Below, in pieces: positions 35,577 to 44,065 of a stretch of DNA of 64,000 nucleotides (its first letter is position 1; every line of letters begins with the position of its first letter). The translations under genes and the position numbers were made by a program. The notes under the pieces were generated by a model that saw only the letters and a list, made by a program, of their open reading frames with translations, was not told where the DNA came from and ran no database searches. The DNA comes from Dehalococcoidia bacterium. Lineage in GTDB: Bacteria; Chloroflexota; Dehalococcoidia; E44-bin15. The stretch spans positions 62,001 to 126,000 of the forward strand of contig DATKYK010000020.1 in NCBI GenBank assembly GCA_035528575.1, read 5' to 3'.

Positions 35577-35693
35577 CTACAATTGCTCTCTGTGTTTTCC
35601 CAGTTCCTCCTCCGCCTGCTTGCGTTGGGCTTTCCCCTTCCATAACTCGGCGACCCGCCTACGCAGCTCTTTGGTCTCAGTCTATTTCTTCAT
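35577..35693 (-). pseudogene. Remnant of a sensor-protein N-terminus
   Basis: From ATG 35693 the frame reads MKK, a stop, then TETKELRRRVAELWKGKAQR and KQAEEELGKHREQL before a second stop. That coiled linker is typical of the N-terminus of PAS sensor kinases and cyclases. Everything after it is gone. It sits directly downstream of a c-di-GMP-I aptamer and terminator, so it was probably the riboswitch-controlled gene. Confidence 0.7.
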
Positions 35694-35711
35694 AAGCGTG
35701 CCCTAACAAGC

Positions 35712-35742
35712 AAAAAGCCTTCCTCCTACGAGAAAGGCTTTA
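35712..35742 (-). terminator. Terminator of the c-di-GMP-I riboswitch
   Basis: On the minus strand AAAGCCTTTCTC, loop GTAG, GAGGAAGGCTTTTT forms a strong stem followed by T residues, directly 3' of the aptamer. Confidence 0.8.
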
Positions 35743-35754
35743 ACCTTCTCAATC

Positions 35755-35842
35755 TTCGGTAGCCCGGCAGTCCTGGTCCGGTCTTCTAACATTGGTCCCA
35801 TGTCTTTGCACCCCGCGAATTCTCGCGGTTTGCCTTTCCCGG
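35755..35842 (-). promoter_or_regulatory. Cyclic di-GMP-I (GEMM) riboswitch candidate
   Basis: On the minus strand the conserved blocks are present in order: GGCAAACC (35834-35827), a GC hairpin (CCGCGA GAAT TCGCGG), GTGCAAAG (35811-35804), CATGGGACC, then a stem closed by GCCGGGCTACCG (35768-35757). In the known class the two base contacts to c-di-GMP lie in the GGCAAACC and GGGxTACCG blocks. The loop GAAT is not a standard GNRA, a small departure. The downstream terminator suggests an off/on switch of transcription. Confidence 0.8.
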
Positions 35843-36025
35843 AGCCTTATACTTATTTGTTAATCTGGGCTATTCGCTATTGAGCCTCCTTTTGGGAAAA
35901 AATACTACTTATTATGCTTTTTGTCAAATCTGCGAACGTGCCCAGCACATTGGTAATACATCACCGCTAGCCCATTTCTGTGTGAAGCCTCAGTTTTCCC
36001 GTCTATTAATAGATCATTGCATAGA

Positions 36026-36100
36026 GCGCCTCGGGCTAAACGCTCACATTGACGATAACATAAGATGCGCCTTTTGTCTGTCGGGAAAGTATGTATTTTT
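36026..36100 (-). promoter_or_regulatory. Repeated leader element, second copy
   Basis: These 75 bases match 7291-7365 (about 85 percent by eye), with similarity reaching to 35984. The hairpin GAGCG ... CGCTC is kept. It lies about 180 bases upstream of the c-di-GMP-I aptamer in the same transcript direction. Its function is unknown. Confidence 0.5.
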
Positions 36101-36118
36101 AGTGTAGGGAAACCTTGA

Positions 36119-36688
36119 CAAAATTGTGATTTTTTTTGTGGGGAGGGTTTGATATTCTGGCCGCCCGCCGGCTTTCCCCCCCCACCTGCCTTGAGATGTG
36201 TTTAATATCGGGTAGCCTTGAGCATCCAATCCAGGCGTTGTTGGAACCGATGCTCCAACCTACCCAAATAGCCATAAGCCATGAGCGGGTAGGCTGGCCG
36301 ACGTCGGCCAGCCTACCCGGCGGATCGAGGCCACGCGGCGGATATTGGGTCTCAATGTTGTTCTGTCAGGAGACGTGGGGATTGCCACGTCCCCCGACCC
36401 CAATCTATCGGGGGACACTTCGGCCCAAACCGTCCGATAAATCGGACTCTCGCAAGGCGGAGGGGTCCTCGCAATGACTGAGAACATAATTGTATTTGCT
36501 TATCAATAATAGAATTTATGAATTAATGTTGAAGAATCACCGTTCATCTGGTCGACCACAGGCGCTAGAAATATCAGCCTCGTCGGTTTATAATAATCGC
36601 TGGCGATATTTTGTTCACAGCGCTCCGTTATAAAAAACCTGGCTCTAGTTTCAACGGAGATTTTTAAAAGTGGGTTAAGGGTGAAAAA
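36119..36688. other. Intergenic, 570 bp
   Basis: Contains palindrome copy 4 (36287-36318) and hairpin-rich repeat sequence (CCCCGACCCCAATCTATCGG, then GGACACTTCGGCCC). 36490-36660 is AT-rich and probably holds the promoter of the peptidase gene, but no clear -35/-10 pair was found. A 294-codon minus-strand frame starting at 37387 and ending here is a shadow of the peptidase gene. Confidence 0.55.
36287..36318. repeat. 32-bp perfect palindrome, copy 4 of 4 (compensated variant)
   Basis: Outer arms read GGGTAGGCT and AGCCTACCC, against GGTTAGGCT/AGCCTAACC in copies 1 and 2. Again both arms changed together. It is preceded by ATAGCCATAAGCCATGAGC as in copy 2. Confidence 0.9.
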
Positions 36689-37855
36689 TTGGCTATGGAG
36701 AAGCTGAAAGCGCTTACTATCGAGGGAGTGGATGCTCGCCGGGAGGAGCTTATCGAGCTGAGCCTGAGGATCCACAACAGCCCCGAGCTGGGCTTCCAGG
36801 AGGTAAAGGCATCCGGCTGGCTCACCGAATACCTGGAGAGAAACGCTTTCGAGGTCGAAAAGGGGATATGCCAGTTGCCAACCGCCTTTCGCGGGAGCTA
36901 CGGCTCGGGGAAACCGACCATCGCTCTTCTGGCCGAATACGATGCCCTGCCAGAGGTGGGACACGCCTGTGGACACAACATAATCGCTACCGCTGCGGTG
37001 GGCGCTGCCGTTGCCCTGAAGGGTATCATCGACCAGGCAGGGGGTAGCGTGGTTGTTATCGGCACACCCGCCGAGGAGCTCTACGGGGGCAAGGTGCTCA
37101 TGGCAGAACGGGGCGCCTTTGACGATATAGATGCCGCCATGATCGTGCACCCCAGCGTGGTGGACATGGTAAGCATCCAGGCACTGGCCTGTATCGGACT
37201 GGAGGTGGAGTTCAGGGGCAAAGCGGCCCACGCCGCCGCCTTTCCCCAGGAAGGGGTCAATGCACTGGAGGCGATGATCCAGGCCTTTAACGGGATAAAT
37301 TCCCTCAGGCAGCATATCAGGGAGCGGGCACGCATCCACGGCATCATCACCCGGGGCGGCGACGCAGCAAACGTCGTGCCTGCTCACACCGAGGGGAGCT
37401 TCCTGGTAAGAGCCGTGGATGAGAACTACCTTGATGAATTGAAGCGTAAAGTGCTAAACTGTTTCGAGGCAGCAGCTCTGGCTACGGGGGCTAGCCTGGA
37501 GTATAAGTGGACCACATACTACGCCCCGCTCAATACCAACTCTGCCCTGGCAGAGGTTTTCACCCGGAACATGGAGGCCCTGGGGCGCAATCTAGCCCCC
37601 ACCCTGGAGAGAGCACTTGGCTCAAGCGATGTGGGAAATGTCAGCCTGCTGGTGCCCACAATTCACCCCATGGTAAGAATCGCCCCGCTGGATGTCTTGC
37701 CCCACTCCCCGGAGTTCGCCGCGGCGGCAGCCTCGGCGGAGGGAAATCGCGGTCTCCTCGATGGGGCAAAGGCCCTGGCGATGACGGTGGTGGACCTGGT
37801 TACCAAATCGGATATAATGGACCGGATCAAGGGGGAGTTTCTTGCCACCGGTTAA
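36689..37855 (+). CDS. M20 family amidohydrolase/peptidase
   Basis: The 388-residue protein is of the AbgB/hippurate-hydrolase-like M20D group: LLAEYDALPEVGHACGHNI holds metal ligands, GTPAEELYGGK the catalytic Glu-Glu, and a dimerisation domain (VEFRGKAAHAAAFPQEGVNA) sits in the middle. These enzymes cleave amide bonds of acyl- or aminobenzoyl-amino acids. The start is TTG 36689 following AAGGGTGAAAAA; the ATG two codons later is also possible. It overlaps the activase gene by 14 bases, so they are translated as a unit. Confidence 0.88.
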   Translation: MAMEKLKALTIEGVDARREELIELSLRIHNSPELGFQEVKASGWLTEYLERNAFEVEKGICQLPTAFRGSYGSGKPTIALLAEYDALPEVGHACGHNIIATAAVGAAVALKGIIDQAGGSVVVIGTPAEELYGGKVLMAERGAFDDIDAAMIVHPSVVDMVSIQALACIGLEVEFRGKAAHAAAFPQEGVNALEAMIQAFNGINSLRQHIRERARIHGIITRGGDAANVVPAHTEGSFLVRAVDENYLDELKRKVLNCFEAAALATGASLEYKWTTYYAPLNTNSALAEVFTRNMEALGRNLAPTLERALGSSDVGNVSLLVPTIHPMVRIAPLDVLPHSPEFAAAAASAEGNRGLLDGAKALAMTVVDLVTKSDIMDRIKGEFLATG

Positions 37856-38816
37856 CGGGATATACCTGGGCATCGATGTGGGATCGGTGACCACCAAGTT
37901 TGCCGCGCTCGATGAAGAGGACCGGCTGGTCACCTCCCTCTATCTGCGCACCCAGGGCAGGCCCATCGCCATGATCCAGCAGGGGCTAAGGGAGCTGGCG
38001 ACAAGGCTACCTCCAGGGGCACAGATAAAAGGCGTAGGCACCACCGGGAGCGCACGCTACCTGGCGGGGGTCATATTGAGCGCCGATGTGGTCAAGAACG
38101 AGATAACCGCCCAGGCGGTGTCAGCCCTCCACTTCGTCCCCGATGTGAAGACGGTTATCGAGATCGGGGGGCAGGACTCAAAGATGATTGTTATTAAAGA
38201 GGGGTTGGTTAGCCAATTTGGGATGAACACGGTTTGCGCTGCGGGCACGGGAAGCTTCCTGGACCAGCAGGCACAGCGCCTGAATATGCCCATCGAGGAT
38301 TTGGGCAAGGAGGCACTTAAGAGCAAGAAACCAGTTAGCATAGCCGGTAGGTGCACCGTCTTTGCCGAGTCGGATATGATCCATAAGCAGCAAATGGGGC
38401 ACAGCGTCGCCGATATTGCCTACGGACTCTGCCGGGCACTGGCACGAAATTTCCTTCACAATGTCGGCCTGGGAATGGAGATCCGGCCTCCCATCGTGTT
38501 TCAGGGGGGTGTCGCCTTCAACCGGGGCATGGTGAGGGCTTTCGAGGAAACCCTGGGAACCGGGGTAATTGTGCCCCCCCACCATGAGGTGATGGGGGCT
38601 ATCGGGGCGGCGCTTCTTACCCATGAGGAGATGTCGATCGGCGGCAACGGGACGAGCTTCAGCGGGTTCGCCTTAGCGGAAGCCGATTTTCGTACCTCCT
38701 CCTTCGAATGCAAGGCCTGCCCCGGTGTATGCGAGATCTCCCAGGTCTTCGGGGACGGCAAGGTGCTTGCCAGGTGGGGTGGGCGATGCGACCTGTGGGA
38801 AGGCATGAGGACTTGA
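37842..38816 (+). CDS. BadF/HgdC-type CoA-dehydratase activase
   Basis: The protein has the ASKHA ATPase fold: LGIDVGSVTTKFAAL, GVGTTGSARYL, IGGQDSKMI, FGMNTVCAAGTGSFLDQQA, AGRCTVFAESDMIH and a GGVAFNRG end. The Cys in the NTVCAAG and AGRCTVF phrases bind the dimer-bridging 4Fe-4S cluster. Family members use ATP to push an electron into 2-hydroxyacyl-CoA dehydratases or benzoyl-CoA reductases. A C-terminal tail (FECKACPGVCEISQV ... GGRCDLWE) resembles the first part of the region that continues into DUF2229 in longer activases, and stops there. No dehydratase subunit is in the window. Confidence 0.9.
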   Translation: MPPVNGIYLGIDVGSVTTKFAALDEEDRLVTSLYLRTQGRPIAMIQQGLRELATRLPPGAQIKGVGTTGSARYLAGVILSADVVKNEITAQAVSALHFVPDVKTVIEIGGQDSKMIVIKEGLVSQFGMNTVCAAGTGSFLDQQAQRLNMPIEDLGKEALKSKKPVSIAGRCTVFAESDMIHKQQMGHSVADIAYGLCRALARNFLHNVGLGMEIRPPIVFQGGVAFNRGMVRAFEETLGTGVIVPPHHEVMGAIGAALLTHEEMSIGGNGTSFSGFALAEADFRTSSFECKACPGVCEISQVFGDGKVLARWGGRCDLWEGMRT

Positions 38817-38817
38817 G

Positions 38818-39792
38818 ATGAGAATCGCCCTGGATGCTATGGGTGGGGAAAATGCTCCCCGTGAGGTGGTACGGGGAGCGGTGGCGGCGGCCCGGGAGCA
38901 GGGCGTTGAGGTGGTTCTGGTAGGCAAGCGTAGCGCCATCGAGGCGGAGCTGGGAAACCATCGCACTAAAATCGCCATTGTAGATGCCAGCGAGGTGGTG
39001 GAGTTCGCCGACCACCCCGCTCAGGCGATTCGACATAAGCAGGATTCATCCATTGTGGTGGGCATGAACCTTCTGAAAAACGGCGAGGCATCTGCCTTTG
39101 TCTCGGCGGGCAGTACCGGGGCGGTGATGGCAGCCGCCACGCTTACGCTGAAGCGTATCAAGGGGATTGAGCGTCCCGCCCTGGGCTTCCTCTTTGTCCT
39201 CCCCTGGCACTCCGTGCTCCTGATCGATGTGGGAGCCAACGCCGATTGCAGGCCGAGCCAGCTTGTACAGTTTGCACAAATGGGAAGCGTTTATATGGAA
39301 AGGATCTTCGGGCTGTCGCGCCCCAGGATCGGACTCCTCTCTAACGGGGAGGAAGAGACCAAGGGGAACCTTCTGGTGAACGAGACCCACCGGCTGCTGA
39401 AGGACACCGGACTTAACTTCATAGGGAATGTGGAGGGAAACGATATACCCCGCAGTATCGCCGATGTTATCGTCACCGATGGCTTCACCGGCAATGTGGT
39501 GCTCAAGACTGGCGAGGGGATTGGTGAGATGGTACTCGAGTCGCTGCATAATGCGGTCATGAGACGCCTCTACACCAAGGCGATCGGCTTCACGTTGAAG
39601 CGTACCCTGCGCAGCGCCATCCAGTCCCTGGACTACGCCGAGCACGGTGGGGCGCCCCTCCTGGGGGTAAACGGTAATGTAATCATCGCCCATGGGCACA
39701 GCGAGGCCAAGGCGATTAAGAACGCCGTCTTTATTGCCAAAAGGTCGGTGGAGCAGGATATAGTGGAGGCAATAAAGACGGGGGTTAGCTAA
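38818..39792 (+). CDS. plsX: Phosphate acyltransferase PlsX
   Basis: PlsX converts acyl-ACP to acyl-phosphate for phospholipid synthesis. Diagnostic phrases are ALDAMGGENAPREVVRGA, SAGSTGAVMAAA, DVGANADCRP, GLLSNGEEETKG and ADVIVTDGFTGNVVLKTGEG. Length 324 is normal. The ATG is 1 base after the activase stop, with overlap-type spacing. Elsewhere plsX usually sits with rpmF, fabD and acpP; here that cluster is 3.5 kb away on the other strand, so the usual operon is divided. Confidence 0.95.
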   Translation: MRIALDAMGGENAPREVVRGAVAAAREQGVEVVLVGKRSAIEAELGNHRTKIAIVDASEVVEFADHPAQAIRHKQDSSIVVGMNLLKNGEASAFVSAGSTGAVMAAATLTLKRIKGIERPALGFLFVLPWHSVLLIDVGANADCRPSQLVQFAQMGSVYMERIFGLSRPRIGLLSNGEEETKGNLLVNETHRLLKDTGLNFIGNVEGNDIPRSIADVIVTDGFTGNVVLKTGEGIGEMVLESLHNAVMRRLYTKAIGFTLKRTLRSAIQSLDYAEHGGAPLLGVNGNVIIAHGHSEAKAIKNAVFIAKRSVEQDIVEAIKTGVS

Positions 39793-39807
39793 CGGAAAGG
39801 GGTAATT

Positions 39808-40134
39808 ATGGAAAAACCAGTCGAAGTCGATGACAACACCTTCGACCAGAGTGTGCTTCAGGCTAAAACGCCGATGCTGGTGGACTTCTGGGCACCCTCG
39901 TGTGCCCCATGTAAAGCGGTGGCCCCCATACTGGACGACCTGGCAGAGGAGTACAAGGGGCGGCTGGGCATCGTCAGGCTCAATGTGGATGAGGGTCCAC
40001 GAAGTGCCACCAGGTACGGCATTTCCGCCATTCCAACCATGCTCCTTTTTAAGGACGGCAAGCCGGCAGGTCAGATCGTGGGCTTCAGACCCAAAGCCGA
40101 GCTCAAGAAGGCTTTGGACGAAATACTCACCTGA
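39808..40134 (+). CDS. trxA: Thioredoxin with CAPC active site
   Basis: The 108-residue protein has the thioredoxin fold with WAPSCAPCKAVAP and the cis-Pro in SAIPTML. The usual CGPC is CAPC here, which in other thioredoxins shifts redox potential. It acts as a cytoplasmic disulfide reductant. A reductase gene follows 57 bases later and is presumably its electron source. GGAAAGGGG precedes the ATG by 7 bases. Confidence 0.93.
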   Translation: MEKPVEVDDNTFDQSVLQAKTPMLVDFWAPSCAPCKAVAPILDDLAEEYKGRLGIVRLNVDEGPRSATRYGISAIPTMLLFKDGKPAGQIVGFRPKAELKKALDEILT

Positions 40135-40191
40135 CGCCAGAGGGGAAATGGCGGCTCAAGCACCAATTAGTGACACCAAAGGGAGTTAGCT

Positions 40192-41115
40192 ACGGATAGA
40201 GCCTATGATGTGATCATTGTCGGGGGCGGGCCGGCGGGGTTGACCGCCGGGCTATATGCCTCACGGGCCAGGTTGCGCAGCCTGCTGATCGAAAAGGTGA
40301 TCTTTGGCGGTCAGATCACCAATGCCCCGCATGTGGAGAACTACCCCGGCTTCCCCGAAGGCATATCCGGGCTGGAGCTGGGCGAGCTCATGCACCGGCA
40401 GGCGATACAACATGGTCTGGAGACCATCACCGCCGAGGTGCACCGGATCGGGCGTGAGGGGGGTGGAAACACAATCGAAACCACCGAGGGCGAGTTTTCC
40501 GCAAGAGCGGTGATAGTCGCCGCAGGTGCGGAGCTCAAAAGGCTGGGGGTCCCCGGGGAGGAACGGCTCTCGGGCAGAGGGGTCTCCTATTGTGCTACCT
40601 GCGATGGCCCCTTCTTCAAGGATAGGGTGGTAGCGGTAATAGGTGGCGGGGACTCAGCGGTGGAGGAAGGGCTGGTGCTCACCAGATTCGCCTCCAGGGT
40701 AATCCTGATTCACCGCCGCGATCAGCTTCGCTCCTCAAGGCTGCTCCAGGAGAGAGCCTTCGCCAGTGAGAAAATGACCTTCCTCTGGGACAGCGTGGTA
40801 GATGAGATTCTGGGCGATGACCGGGTCACCGGGCTCGCCGTGCGCAACGTAAAAACCGGAGATTGCTCCAGACCGGATGTATCCGCGGCCTTTATCTATG
40901 TGGGACAAAGCCCCAACACCGACTGCCTGGGGAATCTCATCAAACTGGATGAAGAGGGACGCATTCCCACCGACGGGCGACTGGAAACGGAGATAGGGGG
41001 AATCTTTGCTGCGGGCGATATCCGTAAAAGCTCAGCACGACAGGCTATCACTGCCGCCGGGGATGGGGCTACCGCTGCCCTTTCAGCAGATAAATTCCTT
41101 GCCGAACAGAAATAA
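40192..41115 (+). CDS. trxB: Thioredoxin reductase; probable ACG start
   Basis: The FAD/NADPH flavoprotein shows IIVGGGPAGLTAGLYASRA, the redox pair SYCATCDGPFF, AVIGGGDSAVEEGLVL and GGIFAAGDIR. The first conventional start is GTG 40210, which begins inside the FAD-binding strand. Homologues start about six residues earlier with a phrase like DRAYDVIIVGG, and exactly those codons are present back to ACG 40192. GGGAG lies 6 bases before the ACG and 24 before the GTG. No ATG, GTG or TTG exists between the upstream stop (40171) and 40210. The start codon is therefore unusual or mutated. Confidence 0.9.
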   Translation, partial: TDRAYDVIIVGGGPAGLTAGLYASRARLRSLLIEKVIFGGQITNAPHVENYPGFPEGISGLELGELMHRQAIQHGLETITAEVHRIGREGGGNTIETTEGEFSARAVIVAAGAELKRLGVPGEERLSGRGVSYCATCDGPFFKDRVVAVIGGGDSAVEEGLVLTRFASRVILIHRRDQLRSSRLLQERAFASEKMTFLWDSVVDEILGDDRVTGLAVRNVKTGDCSRPDVSAAFIYVGQSPNTDCLGNLIKLDEEGRIPTDGRLETEIGGIFAAGDIRKSSARQAITAAGDGATAALSADKFLAEQK

Positions 41116-41214
41116 TCCTTTCACTTCTCATACTCCGCACCCTTCTACTTAAGACAGAAGGTGGCACCTGCACCGCTTTCATCTCCTATCCATTCTCCCC
41201 CGCTACCATTACCT

Positions 41215-41300
41215 TACGTCTGTAATCGCCTAACCTATGCCCCACGGCCATAATAAGCCCAAAACGGGTACAGGCAGTCAGAGTTTAGGCTACAGACGTA
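41215..41300. repeat. Inverted repeat / large hairpin
   Basis: Left arm TACGTCTGTAATCGCCTAA (41215-41233) pairs with right arm TTAGGCTACAGACGTA (41285-41300), 16 pairs with a three-base bulge, around a 51-base loop. No T run follows. It could be a structured RNA, a degenerate element end, or recombination scar. Confidence 0.6.
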
Positions 41301-41607
41301 GAAGACATCGCGCTTTACCAGGTACACATAACTGATCTATGAATATTCTCTTCAGCACCTCTAAGACAGCGCTTCACCGAATAGTCGGGCACTGGCAGAG
41401 GTACACTGTTATAGAAACCTTAAGCGACATGACATCGCATCCGCCCTGGCGGCATGCTCCATGCCATTGTAACCATCAACACTATATATTAATAGCTCTA
41501 AGGGCTAAATTTCTTAAATTTGGTGCGTTTTAAGGGAGTTTGGAGCGACGGCGCAGGCATAAAGTAGAGTCCTTAATGGTTAGAGGTATTAAAGCCTCCC
41601 CGCATCA

Positions 41608-41760
41608 CTAACTCCGATGTGCCAGGTCGTATGAAAACTCCACCTGCTCCCCTTTCACAGAGACGGGTTGATAGAATCTTGATATAGCCTTTTGGACTAT
41701 AATACTCTGGGATTTGCCACCACAAACGATTTCCTGAGGATATCCAGCAGGCTTCCCCAT
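41608..41760 (-). CDS. Doubtful small protein (50 aa)
   Basis: ATG 41760 with AGGAG only 1 base ahead opens a 50-codon frame whose product (MGKPAGYPQEIVCGGKSQSI...) has plausible composition but no recognisable family. The ribosome site is too close. It may be a relic between repeats. Confidence 0.25.
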   Translation of the reverse strand: MGKPAGYPQEIVCGGKSQSIIVQKAISRFYQPVSVKGEQVEFSYDLAHRS

Positions 41761-42287
41761 CTCCTGAAGATTAAAAAATGGAAGCAGGAACCTAAAGACC
41801 CATGGGCCTGGATTCCCGCCTGCGCGGGAATGACATGGGCGTTGAGCTTGTCCCGAGGCCAACAGGTCGGCCGACGCTTCGGCCCATATCAGGGCTCTAT
41901 TTTCATGGCAATTACAGAGAAACACACCCCATATTGTCATTGCCACCCTGTCATGCTGAAACAAGTTCAGCATCCCCTAATGACGATTTTATTTGTGTCG
42001 ACTGCGGCTCGCAATGATATATGGATACAACCAATCCTCGTGAGGTAATCGAAATGCCGCACCACCTCCATCACCACCATATACCTGTATTCACCCTCGG
42101 TGGTGACGTTGGCAAGCGGCATGATGTATTACGAGGTATATTTTTCTGAAGTTCTACACCGGGGTATTCGCTTTTCCTGATTTCCTCACAAAATCCACAC
42201 ACTAGGAAAAATTCCAGCCCAAACTATAGGAGCACCAGCAAGGGCCTGTTTAGGAACGGGGACGAGAGTTTAATTCAACCTGCTTAA

Positions 42288-42548
42288 CTACTCGTCCTCT
42301 ATCCCCAGTTCCTTAATATAATCGACAGCTTCCTGCACCGTCTTTATCCCCTCTGCTTCCTCGTCCGGTATCCGTATCTCCCTGCTGTCATCGCTGAACT
42401 CCTCCTCCATGGCCATAATAAGCTCCACCAGGTCCAGGGAGTCAGCGTTAAGGTCATCGACAAAGGAGACAGCGGGCTCCACCTGATTCTCCTCGACGCC
42501 TAGCTGATCGATGATGATTTTCTTCAGCCTTTCGAAGACGGTGGCCAC
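42288..42548 (-). CDS. acpP: Acyl carrier protein
   Basis: The 86-residue acidic protein carries the phosphopantetheine Ser in [18 protein letters not shown], the standard ACP motif. GTG 42548 is the start (AAAGGGGGTGAAAAG ahead); extending to 42581 would overlap the nusB stop. It carries growing fatty acids between Fab enzymes. It is the last gene of yceD-rpmF-fabD-nusB-acpP. Confidence 0.95.
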   Translation of the reverse strand: MATVFERLKKIIIDQLGVEENQVEPAVSFVDDLNADSLDLVELIMAMEEEFSDDSREIRIPDEEAEGIKTVQEAVDYIKELGIEDE

Positions 42549-42552
42549 CTTT

Positions 42553-42969
42553 TCACCCCCTTTCTCCACTTGACTGGGCACTCACCGTGCCTAAAACCCC
42601 GTTTATGAATTTCGGGGAATTGTCGCTGCCAAAGGTCTTGGCCAGCTCTACGGCCTCATTAATGGCCGCTCTCACGGGCACCTCATTATTGAATAAAATC
42701 TCGAAGATGGCAAGCCTCAGGATGTTCCTATCGATAGTCGCCAGTTGTGCCACCGGCCATGCGGGGGCATAGGTTTGAATCATGCTATCAATCCTGTCTT
42801 TGTTTGTCAACACGCCTTCCACCAGTTCCCAAACGAAAACCACCCCATCCTCAGGCAGCGACGACTCCGCCACCTGCCGCGATACCACCCCCTCGATATC
42901 ATGGCCTACCGAGTCCACCTCGAATAGTGCCTGAAGCGCAATAACCCTCGCCTTTCTCCTGGTCCCCAT
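42553..42969 (-). CDS. nusB: Transcription antitermination factor NusB
   Basis: The all-helical product has the NusB landmarks [30 protein letters not shown] and [26 protein letters not shown]. NusB joins the rRNA antitermination complex with S10. ATG 42969 gives the usual N-terminus MGTRRKAR; the frame upstream to 43026 is not supported by similarity. Its stop is 4 bases before acpP. Confidence 0.95.
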   Translation of the reverse strand: MGTRRKARVIALQALFEVDSVGHDIEGVVSRQVAESSLPEDGVVFVWELVEGVLTNKDRIDSMIQTYAPAWPVAQLATIDRNILRLAIFEILFNNEVPVRAAINEAVELAKTFGSDNSPKFINGVLGTVSAQSSGERG

Positions 42970-43102
42970 CTTCGCCCTGTTTATCTGCTCGCCTGACCTC
43001 TGGATACTGGCCTTGGCCCCCAGCACACCCCGCCATTATAACAATCGTTCTAGCAGGCATACTCATGGTGAAATTAGTCTAGCAGATAATATGCAGGGGC
43101 CT

Positions 43103-44035
43103 CTAGATGCTCATCACCCTTAACGAGCTTGCATCCTCGACGTTTAAAATCTGCGCTTCCTGGTTAATCCTCTTGATCAGCCCATTCAAAACCTGTCCGG
43201 GACCGATCTCAACAAAGGTGGAAACTCCCGCGCTCACCATATACTCTACGCTCTTCTGCCATTGCACACAACTGGAGAGCTGCAGAAGGAGCTCCTGCTT
43301 AATTTCAGCAGCGTCGGTCACTGGCCGAGCGGTGCTATTTACCACGATGGGCACGCTGGAATCGCGGAAGTTAAGCTGGGAGATCTCCTGAGCCATCCCC
43401 TCAGCGGCGGGCTGCATCAGGTGGGAGTGGAAGGCACCGCTTACCCTGAGCGGCACTATACGTCGTGCCCCCATAGCCCGGGCCAGGTCCATAGCCCGAA
43501 CCAGCGTTTCCCTGGAACCCCCGATCACGATCTGAGCGGGTGAGTTCAGGTTGGCGATCTGAGCCCCGGTCTCCTGGCATACCTCCTCAACGGATAACTC
43601 ATCGAGCCCTATGATTGCCGCCATGCCCCCGGGGACCCTCTCCCCTGCCTCCTGCATCAACCTCCCCCTTTGCCTGGTAAGCTGAACTGCTTCCTTGAAA
43701 TCGAGCACCCCGGCGGCTACCAGGGCGGTATACTCACCAAGGCTATGCCCCGCCATAAACGCGGGAAAGAGCAGCCCCCCGGCCATGCTGGAAGCGGCTT
43801 TCAGGCAGGCCACGCTCACGGTGAGGATCGCCGGCTGGGCATTAACTGTTTGCGCCAGCTCCTCCGCAGGTCCCTCAAAGCAAAGCCTGGATAGGGGTAA
43901 CCCCAGCGCATCGTCTGCCTCCTCAAAAACCTCCCTGGCCGGAATAAAGGTATCATAAAGGTCACGCCCCATCCCCACCCGCTGCGAGCCCTGCCCGGGG
44001 AACACATAGGCAAGATTGCCTCGTTGCTCAGCCAA
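43103..44035 (-). CDS. fabD: Malonyl-CoA:ACP transacylase FabD
   Basis: FabD loads malonyl from CoA onto ACP. Landmarks are FPGQGSQRVGMG, the nucleophile Ser in AGHSLGEYTALVAAG, the Arg in RGRLMQEA, and GAFHSHLM with the catalytic His. Length 310 is normal. It follows rpmF by 30 bases on the same strand. The malonyl-CoA comes from the carboxylase whose fused subunit is at 13472. Confidence 0.96.
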   Translation of the reverse strand: MAEQRGNLAYVFPGQGSQRVGMGRDLYDTFIPAREVFEEADDALGLPLSRLCFEGPAEELAQTVNAQPAILTVSVACLKAASSMAGGLLFPAFMAGHSLGEYTALVAAGVLDFKEAVQLTRQRGRLMQEAGERVPGGMAAIIGLDELSVEEVCQETGAQIANLNSPAQIVIGGSRETLVRAMDLARAMGARRIVPLRVSGAFHSHLMQPAAEGMAQEISQLNFRDSSVPIVVNSTARPVTDAAEIKQELLLQLSSCVQWQKSVEYMVSAGVSTFVEIGPGQVLNGLIKRINQEAQILNVEDASSLRVMSI

Positions 44036-44065
44036 AGTCCACTCCTGAAAATGCGGTGCGCATAT

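Larger units (their letters stand above)
41116..42287. other. Intergenic, 1.17 kb, repeats and a large hairpin
   Basis: Between convergent trxB and acpP. It contains the inverted repeat at 41215-41300, one doubtful small frame (41608-41760, minus), and repeats around 41790-41980 shared with 28780-28850 and 31116-31190, including GCTGAAACAAGTTCAGC. 41300-41600 and 42000-42280 hold nothing I can support. Confidence 0.6.

Noticed and set aside
36503-37387. 294-codon minus-strand frame
   Set aside because: It is antisense to the M20 peptidase, whose motifs are complete; the long opposite frame reflects GC-rich codon use.
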